Shown: piece by piece, positions 35,665-44,920 of the stretch | How the letters are laid out: the number at the start of each line of letters is the position of its first letter | Position numbering within the stretch: the stretch's first letter is position 1 | Assembly: GCF_900142175.1 (NCBI RefSeq) | Contig: NZ_FQZX01000001.1 | Coordinates: forward strand, 992,001 to 1,056,000 | Source of the DNA: Maribacter aquivivus | Lineage (GTDB): Bacteria; Bacteroidota; Bacteroidia; Flavobacteriales; Flavobacteriaceae | DNA: 64,000 nt | Direction of reading: 5' to 3' | Notes under the pieces: model-generated | What the model saw: only the letters and a program-made list of their open reading frames with translations | What the model was told of the DNA's origin: nothing | The model's database searches: none | Made by a program: the position numbers and the translations under genes

Positions 35665-36096
35665 ATGAAAACAGTAACATTACTTATCGCACTGTTATTT
35701 ATAAATAACTGTGTAGAAAATAAAAATAAAGAAGATGTAGTCGTTCAATATAAATATGAAGCTATAACTAGAGGTTCTAGCTTTATATGTATAGTCAGCG
35801 AAAACAAGGTTATTGTCTCTACTACAGGTACTGTTGGCAATCAAAATTTAAAAGAAGTTTCTAATGAAGATTGGGGAATATTAGTTAAGTATATAGAATT
35901 AGTTGATTTAGTCGCTTTGGAAAATTTAGTTCCACCGAGTGACGATAATAAAAGTGATAAAGTAAGAATAGCAACATTAACCGTAACGACTATCAATCAT
36001 TCTTATAAATCAGAACCATTTGATGAAGGTAACCCTCCTAAAGAATTGGTTCCTATAATTGATAAAATTATAGCTATTGCCAAAACTGTTGATTAG
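35665..36096 (+). CDS. Hypothetical lipoprotein
   Basis: This 143-residue protein starts MKTVTLLIALLFINNCVENK, a signal peptide with an imperfect lipobox (INNC, Cys16). I chose the ATG at 35665, since an in-frame TTG at 35623 lies inside the preceding terminator. The mature part is small and beta-rich, with no recognised domain. It contains an EAITRGSSF segment near the N-terminus and ends LVPIIDKIIAIAKTVD. Similar short proteins are found in flavobacteria without function. Confidence 0.6.
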   Translation: MKTVTLLIALLFINNCVENKNKEDVVVQYKYEAITRGSSFICIVSENKVIVSTTGTVGNQNLKEVSNEDWGILVKYIELVDLVALENLVPPSDDNKSDKVRIATLTVTTINHSYKSEPFDEGNPPKELVPIIDKIIAIAKTVD

Positions 36097-36119
36097 CACA
36101 GTTACTTGTTGTAATTTTG
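36089..36119 (+). promoter_or_regulatory. Promoter of sufE
   Basis: TTG (36089-36091), a 20-base spacer and TAATTTTG (36112-36119) match the flavobacterial TTG / TAnnTTTG promoter well, 15 bases before the sufE start. It overlaps the end of the preceding lipoprotein gene. Confidence 0.55.
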
Positions 36120-36133
36120 TGTAAAATATAGCA

Positions 36134-36559
36134 ATGGAAATTAAAGAGATACAGGAAGAGATTATAGATGAATTTTCTATGTTCGATGATTGGATGCAGC
36201 GCTATGAGTACATGATCGATCTTGGCAAGTCACTTCCATTAATTAACGAAGAGTTTAAGACTGACGATAACATTATTAAAGGTTGTCAAAGTAAGGTTTG
36301 GGTACATGCCGAGTTAGAAGATAATAAATTGGTCTTCACTGCAGATAGTGATGCTATTATTACAAAAGGGATTATTGCCATTTTAATACGTGCATTTAGT
36401 AACCAAAAACCACAAGATATTTTAGATGCCGATACGGATTTTATTGATGAAATTGGGTTAAAAGAGCATTTGTCGCCTACAAGGGCAAACGGTTTGGTTA
36501 GTATGATCAAACAATTAAAGTTATACGCAGTAGCGTATCAAACACAAATTGAAGACTAG
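36134..36559 (+). CDS. sufE: Cysteine desulfuration protein SufE
   Basis: This 141-residue sulfur acceptor stimulates SufS and passes sulfur to the SufBCD scaffold. The active cysteine is Cys51 in IIKGCQSKVW, the family's most conserved motif. The C-terminal SPTRANGLVSMI is also typical. It lies 6 bases before the next gene, and a well-formed promoter overlaps its leader. Confidence 0.94.
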   Translation: MEIKEIQEEIIDEFSMFDDWMQRYEYMIDLGKSLPLINEEFKTDDNIIKGCQSKVWVHAELEDNKLVFTADSDAIITKGIIAILIRAFSNQKPQDILDADTDFIDEIGLKEHLSPTRANGLVSMIKQLKLYAVAYQTQIED

Positions 36560-36565
36560 AAGATT

Positions 36566-36898
36566 ATGAGTGATGAAAATATAGCTGAAGACAGCGCAGA
36601 GTTAGGGGAGAAAATTGTTAAGATTTTAAAGACCATATATGATCCAGAAATTCCTGTAGATATCTATGAATTAGGATTAATCTATGATGTTCTGGTGAAT
36701 GAAGATAATGAGGTTAAGATTTTAATGACACTTACATCACCTAACTGTCCGGTTGCTGAAAGTTTACCTGCAGAAGTTGAGGAGAAAGTGAAATCTTTAA
36801 ATGCTATTAAAGATGCTGAGGTAGAAATTACATTTGATCCACCTTGGACACAAGATTTAATGAGCGAAGAAGCAAAATTAGAATTAGGACTTCTTTAA
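36566..36898 (+). CDS. SufT-like DUF59/MIP18 family protein
   Basis: This is a 110-residue DUF59 (PaaD-like) protein. Hallmarks are TIYDPEIPVDIYELGLIYDV near residue 30 and MTLTSPNCPVAESLP, with the conserved Cys, then the C-terminal FDPPWTQDLMSEEAKLELG. DUF59 proteins in suf loci (SufT) assist maturation of Fe-S proteins. It is 6 bases after sufE and 36 bases before the DUF2480 gene. Confidence 0.9.
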   Translation: MSDENIAEDSAELGEKIVKILKTIYDPEIPVDIYELGLIYDVLVNEDNEVKILMTLTSPNCPVAESLPAEVEEKVKSLNAIKDAEVEITFDPPWTQDLMSEEAKLELGLL

Positions 36899-36934
36899 TC
36901 GTTTTGGCTTAATGCTGATTCTAAACATGCTGGT

Positions 36935-37441
36935 ATGCAAGATGAAATCGTAAATAAAGTTGCCCAGAGCAAACTGATTACTTTTAACTTAGAAGATTAC
37001 TACCCTAAAGGTAATAGGGTAGTGCTAGATATTAAAGACTGGCTTTTTGAAGGTTTTATACTAAAGGAAAAGGAATTTAGGGCTTTTGCTGATGCACATG
37101 ATTGGTCTCAGTATGAGGGTGCTTATGTAGCTATGCAATGTTCTACCGATGCTATCGTACCTGGTTGGGCATATTTATTATTAAGTGTAAAGCTTAGTGG
37201 TATAGCAAAAAAGGCAATTCAAGGTACTTTAGTAGATTTAGAAACCAGTATTTATCAGTCTATTATTGACAATATTGATGTTTCTGAGTATCAAGATAAG
37301 TTAATTATTATAAAAGGATGCAGTAAAAAACCTGTGCCTGCTAACGCATATCTGTTTCTCGCAGAGCGTTTAAAACCTGTTGCAAAGTCTATTATGTATG
37401 GCGAAGCTTGTTCTTCTGTGCCATTATATAAAAGAAAATAA
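36935..37441 (+). CDS. DUF2480 family protein
   Basis: This 168-residue cytosolic protein belongs to DUF2480, a Bacteroidetes-restricted family. It contains DIKDWLFEGFILKEKEFR and KGCSKKPVPANAYLFLAERLKPVAKSIMYGEACSSVPLYKR at its C-terminus, with conserved Cys residues. Its constant linkage to suf genes suggests a role in Fe-S protein maturation, but this is inference from location only. It follows the SufT-like gene in the same direction. Confidence 0.85.
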   Translation: MQDEIVNKVAQSKLITFNLEDYYPKGNRVVLDIKDWLFEGFILKEKEFRAFADAHDWSQYEGAYVAMQCSTDAIVPGWAYLLLSVKLSGIAKKAIQGTLVDLETSIYQSIIDNIDVSEYQDKLIIIKGCSKKPVPANAYLFLAERLKPVAKSIMYGEACSSVPLYKRK

Positions 37442-37475
37442 CATAATCGTGCTTAAAGAAGTTCTCAAGTATTAT

Positions 37476-37483
37476 TACCTTTG
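37476..37483 (+). promoter_or_regulatory. Candidate -7 box of the DUF3078 gene
   Basis: TACCTTTG matches TAnnTTTG and lies 30 bases before the start codon at 37514. A clear TTG element is not seen upstream. Confidence 0.45.
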
Positions 37484-37513
37484 CGCCACTATAAATTATA
37501 AACATTAATTATT

Positions 37514-38440
37514 ATGAAGAAAATTGTATTAACTCTAGCTCTTGCATTTGTTGCAACTGTAGGTTTTTCTCAGACAGAAGAGGAACTAAAAGGTCAATTA
37601 GGTGCAGCGAAAGATTCTATCGCAGCTATTCAAGGAAGAGCTGACGCTATTCAAGGTGAAATAGATGCATTACCAGGTTGGAAAAAAGGTGCATTTGGTA
37701 CTATTGGTGCTAACTTAAGTAGCTTTAACAACTGGTACGGACAAGGTACTCCAGATTTATCTTCTGGTAGCATTGGTGTAACCGTAAATGCTTTTGCAAA
37801 TTTAAACGAAGAGAAATTCTTTTGGAGAAACTCTGGTAACTTAAACTTAGCATGGGTAAAGTTCGACGATAAGAACGATGATACTGATGATGACAGTTTC
37901 AAACAAGGAACAGATGTATTTAATATTACGTCTCTTTACGGTAGAAAACTGAACGAAAAGTGGGCTATTTCTGGTTTAGCAGAATACAGAACTACAATTC
38001 TAGATAACTTTAACGATCCAGGATACCTTGATTTAGGTGTTGGTGCTACTTGGACTCCTATTGCAGATTTAGTTGTTGTAATTCACCCATTAAACTACAA
38101 CTTTGTATTTAGTAAAGATGATTCTATATTTGAATCTTCTTTAGGTGCTAAAATCGTTGCTGATTATACGAAGCAAATTGGTGCAGTTAATTTTAAATCT
38201 AACCTTTCTATGTTTCAAAGCTATAAGAGCGGTAATTATTCTAATACTACTTGGATCAACTCTTTTGGTTACACATTATGGAATGGTATTGGTTTAGGGT
38301 TTGAATTCGGTTTACGTGATAACAAGCAAGAAGCAGTAAATTATGCAGTTGGTACATTAGGCGAAACTGCTACTGATTTTGATACGGTTGATAACAAGTT
38401 ACAGACGTACTTCTTATTCGGTCTTAACTACTCTTTGTAG
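37514..38440 (+). CDS. DUF3078 outer-membrane-like protein
   Basis: This 308-residue exported protein has a signal peptide (MKKIVLTLALAFVATVGFSQ). A short helical stretch with a repeated AIQG pattern (about 35-50) precedes amphipathic beta strands with aromatic ends, finishing YFLFGLNYSL. This suits a small outer-membrane beta-barrel. Family DUF3078 has no defined function. It has its own promoter box and a terminator. Confidence 0.82.
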   Translation: MKKIVLTLALAFVATVGFSQTEEELKGQLGAAKDSIAAIQGRADAIQGEIDALPGWKKGAFGTIGANLSSFNNWYGQGTPDLSSGSIGVTVNAFANLNEEKFFWRNSGNLNLAWVKFDDKNDDTDDDSFKQGTDVFNITSLYGRKLNEKWAISGLAEYRTTILDNFNDPGYLDLGVGATWTPIADLVVVIHPLNYNFVFSKDDSIFESSLGAKIVADYTKQIGAVNFKSNLSMFQSYKSGNYSNTTWINSFGYTLWNGIGLGFEFGLRDNKQEAVNYAVGTLGETATDFDTVDNKLQTYFLFGLNYSL

Positions 38441-38473
38441 TCTTAGATAGAATTTTAGAAAATAGTATATAAT

Positions 38474-38503
38474 AAAAAAGCCCTCTATCTAGAGGGCTTT
38501 TTT
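38474..38503 (+). terminator. Terminator after the DUF3078 gene
   Basis: A perfect 13-bp stem (AAAAAAGCCCTCT / AGAGGGCTTTTTT) with an ATCT loop, 33 bases after the stop; it may work on both strands, also for the leftward hflX transcript. The remaining 220 bases to 38721 show no gene. Confidence 0.9.
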
Positions 38504-38721
38504 CGGTTAAGTAATTATCGTAAAATTTGGGGTTTTACTTTTTAGTTTTCATAAGTTAAATATCGATTTGGGGTCAAGACTTATCTTAAGTACACTGTAA
38601 AATTAACTCATATGGTCTTGTTGCAAACAATTTATGTTGTGAACTGATCTCATAATGTGGTGAGATTTACCAACGGTTTAATTTCTTCGATGAACTACCT
38701 AAATTTTATTATAATTGGGTT

Positions 38722-39933
38722 CTAATACTCGTCTAAATGTTCTGGATATAAAAAATTATTATACGGAAAACGAGTAATATGAATGTCTCTTACCTCGTCA
38801 TAAACACGTTTTCTAAACTCATCTAGATTTTCTTTGTTTAATGCAGATATAAAAATAGCACGGTCGCCCACTTTTTCCATCCAAGTTTGTTTCCAGTCAT
38901 TAATGGTAAAATGTCTTCCGGTACGTTCTGTAATTAAATCATCATCATCAATGGTTTCATGCTCGTATTGATCAATCTTATTGAATATCATAATTGTTTT
39001 CTTATCCGAACTTTTGATTTCAGATAATATCTTATTAACAGATTCTATATGCTCATCAAACTGCGGGTGAGAGATATCTACTACATGTAATAATAAATCT
39101 GCCTCGCGAACCTCGTCTAACGTACTTTTAAAGCTTTCTACTAGCTGTGTAGGCAGTTTTCTAATAAATCCTACCGTATCACTTAAAAGAAAAGGTAAAT
39201 TTCCTATAACAACCTTTCTTACTGTGGTATCTAATGTAGCAAATAGCTTGTTTTCGGCAAATACATCACTCTTACTAATAACATTCATTAAGGTAGACTT
39301 ACCAACATTGGTATACCCTACCAGTGCCACACGTACCAAAGCACCACGGTTACCTCTTTGGGTTTCCATTTGGCGATCAATTTTTTTAAGCTTCTTTTTT
39401 AGTAAAGTAATTCGGTCACGAACTATACGTCTATCTGTTTCAATTTCGGTTTCTCCAGGTCCACGCATTCCAATACCCCCTTTTTGGCGCTCAAGGTGCG
39501 TCCATAAGCCGGTTAGTCTTGGTAGCAAGTATTCATATTGTGCAAGTTCTACCTGTGTTCTAGCATAACTTGTCTGTGCACGCTGGGCAAATATGTCTAA
39601 GATTAAACTAGTACGATCAATAATCTTGCAGCGTAATTGTTTTTCAATATTACGTTGTTGACCAGGTGTAAGTTCATCATCGAAAATTACCGAGCCAATT
39701 TCATGCTCATCAACGTATTTTTCAATTTCTTCCATTTTCCCAGTACCAATTAAGGTCTTAGGGTTTGGAATATCCATACGTTGGGTAAAACGTTTTAAAA
39801 CTTCACCACCAGCAGTATAGGTAAGAAACTCTAGTTCATCTAGGTATTCCTTGACCTTTTCTTCATTTTGGTCTTTATTGATGATACCAATAAGAACCGC
39901 TTTTTCATAATCTATACTCTTCTTTTCTATCAT
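38722..39933 (-). CDS. hflX: GTPase HflX
   Basis: This 403-residue ribosome-associated GTPase splits stalled 70S ribosomes, notably under heat stress. The N-terminal HflX domain (1-190) contains IDRTSLILDIFAQRAQT and GGIGMRGPGETEIETDRR. The G domain has Walker A GYTNVGKST (206-214), the G3 DTVGF and the G4 NKID motif. The C-terminal segment ends YPEHLDEY, as is common in Bacteroidetes. It is a single minus-strand gene. Confidence 0.95.
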   Translation of the reverse strand: MIEKKSIDYEKAVLIGIINKDQNEEKVKEYLDELEFLTYTAGGEVLKRFTQRMDIPNPKTLIGTGKMEEIEKYVDEHEIGSVIFDDELTPGQQRNIEKQLRCKIIDRTSLILDIFAQRAQTSYARTQVELAQYEYLLPRLTGLWTHLERQKGGIGMRGPGETEIETDRRIVRDRITLLKKKLKKIDRQMETQRGNRGALVRVALVGYTNVGKSTLMNVISKSDVFAENKLFATLDTTVRKVVIGNLPFLLSDTVGFIRKLPTQLVESFKSTLDEVREADLLLHVVDISHPQFDEHIESVNKILSEIKSSDKKTIMIFNKIDQYEHETIDDDDLITERTGRHFTINDWKQTWMEKVGDRAIFISALNKENLDEFRKRVYDEVRDIHITRFPYNNFLYPEHLDEY

Positions 39934-40100
39934 AAATTCCGTAAAGTGTAAAATTAAGCATTTACCGATAAGCTATTTCGTATTTTTATTGACTCGATAA
40001 TCGAGATTATGTGCTCTGGAGCTTTCTAAGGGAATATTAAATTAATTTTCCCCAAATGTCTCTTTGCTTCTCTAGAGTTAGTTTCTCCTTAAAATAATAC

Positions 40101-41078
40101 ATGCGATTTCCATTCTTTAAGAAAAAGACAAAAAAACAGCGTTATACGATTGCATTCTACAATTTAGAGAATCTATTTGATCCAGAGCGCAATACCAAAA
40201 TTTTAGACAAAGATTATACGCCTAATGGTGCAAAAAAATGGACCGTAGAGCGATATCAGCGTAAATTAGATAAACTCTCTAAGACTATAGTTAAGATAGG
40301 TGAAGAAGATCACCCATACCCGCCTGTATTAATAGGTGTTGCCGAAGCTGAGAATAATAGTGTATTTAAAGCATTGTTAGATACCAAAGCTATGGACGAT
40401 TTAGATTATGGATTTATACATTATGATTCACCAGATGAACGTGGTATAGATACCGGTCTTATTTACCGAAAGCGCTTTTTTAAAGTTTTACATTCAGAAC
40501 CATTGTTATTATTGGTTGATAATGCCGGCGGAGTTAGGGATACAACCAGAGATATACTATATGTAAAGGGAGAATTGAATAAAGAATTGGTACATGTCTT
40601 TGTAAACCATTGGCCATCTAGAAGGGATGGTGGTGTAGAGACAGAATACAAGCGGGTTATTGCTGCCAAAGAAATAGTTCAGAAAATTGAAATGATTAAG
40701 GAAACCGAATTGGACCCCAATATTATTGTTATGGGCGATTTTAATGATGATCCGTCGTCAACAAGTCTTCAAACTATGGCAGAAGGGGCTGGTCTATTTA
40801 ATCCTTTTGAGAAAATACATATACCTAATAGTAAAGGCTCTTCTGTATATGGTAATAAATGGAATATGTTTGATCAGATATTGTTATCTAGTTCTTTTTT
40901 CAATTATGAAAAGAGCACACATAGTTTTGATAGTGCAGCAATCTTTGATCATAAGTCTTTAAAAGAGAAAAAAGGTAAGTATAAAGGTACGCCGTATAGA
41001 ACATTTGTATCTGATCGTTACATGGGTGGTTATAGCGATCATTTTCCGGTTTATGCGATGTTTACCTTTAATTCTTAA
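40101..41078 (+). CDS. Endonuclease/exonuclease/phosphatase family hydrolase
   Basis: This 325-residue protein of the EEP superfamily begins with a short basic stretch (MRFPFFKKKTKKQR). The core motifs are AFYNLENLFDP (metal-binding Asn), VAEAENNSV (Glu), FVNHWPSRRDGG, GDFNDDPSSTS and YSDHFPVYAMF (catalytic His). No clear signal peptide is present, although the family is often secreted. The substrate could be nucleic acid, a phosphoester or a lipid. Confidence 0.88.
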   Translation: MRFPFFKKKTKKQRYTIAFYNLENLFDPERNTKILDKDYTPNGAKKWTVERYQRKLDKLSKTIVKIGEEDHPYPPVLIGVAEAENNSVFKALLDTKAMDDLDYGFIHYDSPDERGIDTGLIYRKRFFKVLHSEPLLLLVDNAGGVRDTTRDILYVKGELNKELVHVFVNHWPSRRDGGVETEYKRVIAAKEIVQKIEMIKETELDPNIIVMGDFNDDPSSTSLQTMAEGAGLFNPFEKIHIPNSKGSSVYGNKWNMFDQILLSSSFFNYEKSTHSFDSAAIFDHKSLKEKKGKYKGTPYRTFVSDRYMGGYSDHFPVYAMFTFNS

Positions 41079-41240
41079 AGTACCGTATATCGAGAGAAAA
41101 ATCCTACACATCATAAAATGATGTTTTCACAACAGGTTGAACATTATGTTTAAGTATTTCGTCGAATAAAAGTGGTCATTCACCGAAAGCTTCAACAAGG
41201 TTAATATGTTTGTAGTCCAAATCCTACAATTTTTAAACCT

Positions 41241-43442
41241 ATGTTGACTACCTACAACTTAATCTACCGTAAAAGTAGTGTCTTAATACTACTCCTTTTT
41301 GTGTTCTTGGCAACAAATGTTGTTACTGCGCAAACTTCGCAAGAACGTTTAAAAATTGCAGCTAATAATAAGAAGACTGAATTGGCAAATTTCAAATCGA
41401 ATTTGGTTTCTGATTATGCTCTTGAAAGAACTCACCTTAAAGAGGTAGCAAAACTGAATAATTGGAAAATCAAAGAAACTTTAGCGAACGGTAAAAAAAT
41501 TGAATTACAGGGTATAGGGGTAGATGGTAGTCCTCTATATTATGAAACTTATTCTGATCAGGCTGGTTTGGTTTCTAGAGCAAGTACATTAAATACAGAT
41601 GGTTTAATGGGACTTCACTTAGATGGAGATGGAATGAAAGTTGGTGTTTGGGATGCTGGTGTAGCATTAGAAAATCATATTGAATATACATCTAGGGTTA
41701 CTATTGGTGATGATAATGCTGAGGTTGATACACATGCTACCCATGTTACAGGAAGTATAATTTCTACAGGACTTAAAAGGGATGCTAAAGGTGTAGCAAA
41801 TATGGCTAATGTAGTATCGCATGATTGGACAAGAGATAAGATTGAAGTAACAGAAGCTGCTGCTGACGGACTTCTACTTTCTAACCACTCTTACGGTATT
41901 AAGGCTGATCGTGTTCCAGACTGGTATTTTGGTGCTTATACGAAAGTGGCTCAAGATTGGGACAAGATTATGTACAACGCTCCTTACTACTTAATGGTAA
42001 CTGCTGCAGGTAATGCACAAAAGAGTAGAGATAACTTAGAACCTACATACGGTAAAACAGCTGATGGTTTTGATGTATTGTTAGGTTTTACCATTTCAAA
42101 AAATAATATAACTGTTGCTGGTGCCAATTCTAAGATTGATGGAAACGGAAATTTAAAAACTGCTGATGTTTGTACCTACAGTAGTTTTGGTCCGGTTGAT
42201 GATGGTAGAATAAAGCCAGACATTGCTGGTAACGGTGGTGCTGTTCTTTCTACAGATGCGGCTAGTAATACTAGTTATGAAACTTCTTCTGGTACTTCTA
42301 TGGCTACACCAGGTGTTACTGGGTCATTATTGTTGTTACAACAGTACAATAAAGAATTATATGGTGCGTATATGAAAGCAGCCACTTTAAAAGGTTTGGC
42401 TTTACATACTGCAGATGATATTGACGATTTAGGTCCAGATTATAAAATGGGATGGGGAATCATGAATTCGAAAACCGCTGCTGAGGTTTTAAATAACAAA
42501 GATTTCTCTAGCCACATTGCCGAAGAGACATTAGAAAACGGAAATTCATTTTCTTTTGATGTAACTGCAGAAGGTAACGAAACATTGATCGCTTCAATTT
42601 CTTGGACAGATGTTCAATCTAGTTTTATTAATTCTGGTACGTTGAATAATACAACTGCGGCTTTGGTAAATGATCTTGATATTAGAATTACTAAAGACGG
42701 ACAAACTTTTTTACCTTGGAAATTGAATCCTGCTCAGGCAGCTAGCGCAGCCACAAAAGGCGATAATAAAGTAGATCCTTTTGAAAGAGTTGAAATACCT
42801 AATGCAAATGGTACGTATACTATTACTGTTACCCATAAAGGTGAACTTGTAAACGCTATGCAAGATTTTTCATTGATTGTTTCGGGTGTTGCTATGACAA
42901 CCTGTTCTATAAATGCGCCAGAAGTTGGTCTTGATGAAACTGAAATGACCACTGTAAAATTAGCTTGGAATGCTTCAGAAGATGCACTTTATGAAATTCA
43001 GTATAAAGAAGTTCACCAACAAGAATGGTCTACAGAATACATTTCTGTAAATAACTTCAGCTGGAAGGGATTGTTAATCGATACTACCTATTCTTTTAGA
43101 TTAAGAACGTTCTGCTCACAAAACATCGCTTCTGAATTTAGCGAAGTTGCTACGTTTACTTTTAATGGTGAAAATACGGAGTTAGAAACCTTACATGCTT
43201 TAAATGAAGATTCTAATATTCCGTTTAGTGTTTATCCAAACCCTGCGGTAGATGAAATACAGTTGAATGTAAAAACGTCTGATACTACTACCTATAGAAT
43301 AATGAGTACAGGTGGTGTGGCATTGAAAATGGATAAAGCATCAGATGCTAGAATCAACGTTTCAGACTTACCTTCAGGTTTGTATATTTTACAAATTCAA
43401 GATGCTGACGTAAGCAAAAGCACGAAATTCTATAAGTACTAG
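41241..43442 (+). CDS. S8 subtilisin-family serine protease with T9SS sorting tail
   Basis: This 733-residue secreted protease has a signal peptide (about 1-30, ending NVVTAQ). The catalytic triad is Asp138 (VGVWDAG), His165 (DTHATHVTGS) and Ser353 (SSGTSMATPG); the oxyanion Asn is near 258 (AAGNAQ). A fibronectin-III-like region lies around 560-640. The C-terminal about 75 residues (VYPNPAVDEIQLNV ... GLYILQI ... KFYKY) are a type A T9SS sorting domain, so it crosses the outer membrane through PorSS. GldH at the window start belongs to the same machinery. It converges with the DUF3124 gene 4 bases away. Confidence 0.94.
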   Translation: MLTTYNLIYRKSSVLILLLFVFLATNVVTAQTSQERLKIAANNKKTELANFKSNLVSDYALERTHLKEVAKLNNWKIKETLANGKKIELQGIGVDGSPLYYETYSDQAGLVSRASTLNTDGLMGLHLDGDGMKVGVWDAGVALENHIEYTSRVTIGDDNAEVDTHATHVTGSIISTGLKRDAKGVANMANVVSHDWTRDKIEVTEAAADGLLLSNHSYGIKADRVPDWYFGAYTKVAQDWDKIMYNAPYYLMVTAAGNAQKSRDNLEPTYGKTADGFDVLLGFTISKNNITVAGANSKIDGNGNLKTADVCTYSSFGPVDDGRIKPDIAGNGGAVLSTDAASNTSYETSSGTSMATPGVTGSLLLLQQYNKELYGAYMKAATLKGLALHTADDIDDLGPDYKMGWGIMNSKTAAEVLNNKDFSSHIAEETLENGNSFSFDVTAEGNETLIASISWTDVQSSFINSGTLNNTTAALVNDLDIRITKDGQTFLPWKLNPAQAASAATKGDNKVDPFERVEIPNANGTYTITVTHKGELVNAMQDFSLIVSGVAMTTCSINAPEVGLDETEMTTVKLAWNASEDALYEIQYKEVHQQEWSTEYISVNNFSWKGLLIDTTYSFRLRTFCSQNIASEFSEVATFTFNGENTELETLHALNEDSNIPFSVYPNPAVDEIQLNVKTSDTTTYRIMSTGGVALKMDKASDARINVSDLPSGLYILQIQDADVSKSTKFYKY

Positions 43443-43446
43443 AACC

Positions 43447-43956
43447 CTATTTTATTCTTCTAGATTGTGTAGTAAATGAAAGTCCTTGTTGACCAACGGT
43501 AGAATTCATAATACCTTCAAATAATGGCTCTGGGCAATCTTTAGGTGCTTGCCATTCAAAAATAAAGTTAGAACCGGTACCTCCTTCAACGTCCATTTCG
43601 TCGATAATAATTTCAGCCGTTTCTAAAGGAGCCAAATAAATAGGATGGCTAAAGTAATTTCTTAGCGAAACACCATGGGTATCAAAATATTCGGCCTTAG
43701 AGAGATAAATAGTATCGACATCGCTTGTATTTCGTAAACTTACCATAGCGGTTAAATTATGAGTTTTATGTTCAGAGCTACTATAAATTTGAGAATAGAT
43801 AGATAAATAAGACTTACCATACTCTAAAGAATCTTGAACCTTCATGGTAATTTTTCTCTTCGCCCAGTTTTCAGGGTGTATAGAACTTATTTCCTTTTCT
43901 TGTAAACAGCTTGCCAGTACTAAAACTACAGAGAATAATAAGATGATTTTTTTCAT
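43447..43956 (-). CDS. DUF3124 lipoprotein
   Basis: This 169-residue protein starts MKKIILLFSVVLVLASCLQ, lipobox LASC (Cys17). The mature part has VSLRNTSDVDTIYLSKAEYFDT and GVSLRNYFSHPIYLAPLETAEIIIDE, matching DUF3124, a family of periplasmic proteins of unknown role. I chose ATG 43956; an upstream in-frame start at 43995 would add MLVTTFVQKRAIP before the signal peptide. The gene converges with the subtilase gene. Confidence 0.8.
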   Translation of the reverse strand: MKKIILLFSVVLVLASCLQEKEISSIHPENWAKRKITMKVQDSLEYGKSYLSIYSQIYSSSEHKTHNLTAMVSLRNTSDVDTIYLSKAEYFDTHGVSLRNYFSHPIYLAPLETAEIIIDEMDVEGGTGSNFIFEWQAPKDCPEPLFEGIMNSTVGQQGLSFTTQSRRIK

Positions 43957-44048
43957 AGGTATGGCTCGTTTTTGAACAAATGTTGTTACTAACAAAATTA
44001 CATCATTAGTGCTATTTTTATATGGGTGGATTCAATTTTAACGTGTTT

Positions 44049-44771
44049 CTATTCATTAGCTACTTTCTTTACTTCATTATCCGTTAAAAGATCTTGATTT
44101 CGCAGTCTTAAATACACTTGCGCAGTGGTTAGTACATCTAGTTCGCAATAGGTAACAATACGGTTTAAATCGTTTTCTTCATAATACACAACCCTAACCA
44201 TGCTACCGTCAATATCTTCTTTAGGGGATGGTATGCCCAACACATGTGCCATAAGTTTTAGTGAAGTATAATGTTTGTAGTCACCAAATTTCCAAAGTTC
44301 CATGGTGTCTATATGCGGAATCTCCCATGGTTTTTTGCCAAATAGATCTAACTTTTGAGGTAGCGATATACCATGAATAATCATTCTTCTAGCAATGTAC
44401 GGAAAATCGAATTCCTTGCCATTATGCGCACAAAGCACATTTTTAACATGATTAAAATGCTCATTTAATAGGTCTTTAAAATCTTGTAGAAGTTTCGCTT
44501 CTCCCCCATAAAACGTGGTGATTCTAAAACTACGCTCCTCTTTTTTAAATGTAAAGTAGCCTACAGATATGCAAATGATTTTACCAAATTCAGCCCATAT
44601 TCCAGCTCTTTCGTAAAACTCTTCTGCAGTTACATCGTTCTTTCGTTGGTATTGAGATTTGTGTGCCCACAGTTCTTGTGTGGTTTCATCTAACTGGTCA
44701 AATGAGCTCTTTTCAGGTACGGTTTCTATATCTAAAAACAAGATATTTTCAAGATGTATTTTATCAGGCAT
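44049..44771 (-). CDS. PolB-like 3'-5' exonuclease (predicted, DEDD family)
   Basis: This 240-residue RNase H-fold exonuclease has the DEDD pattern: FLDIETVPE at the N-terminus (Asp, Glu), NGKEFDFPYIARRM (Asp) and TYCELDVLTTAQVYLRL (Asp). Such stand-alone proofreading-type exonucleases occur widely in Bacteroidetes; the role is probably DNA repair or nucleic-acid trimming. I chose the start MPDKIHL at 44771 because the in-frame ATG at 44807 adds an unconserved leader. This is the last clearly conserved gene before the accessory region. Confidence 0.85.
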   Translation of the reverse strand: MPDKIHLENILFLDIETVPEKSSFDQLDETTQELWAHKSQYQRKNDVTAEEFYERAGIWAEFGKIICISVGYFTFKKEERSFRITTFYGGEAKLLQDFKDLLNEHFNHVKNVLCAHNGKEFDFPYIARRMIIHGISLPQKLDLFGKKPWEIPHIDTMELWKFGDYKHYTSLKLMAHVLGIPSPKEDIDGSMVRVVYYEENDLNRIVTYCELDVLTTAQVYLRLRNQDLLTDNEVKKVANE

Positions 44772-44920
44772 AGAAAGGTAAGATACTAATAAGTAGGAAA
44801 TTAACACAATTTTGCTTTTGACTTACTGCGTAGTATTTTTGATTTTAATTGCTTTTGGGAGAGTATTTATTGTTTTAAATAATTTCAATAGACCTCGTAA
44901 ACATTATAAATTCTTAATAT

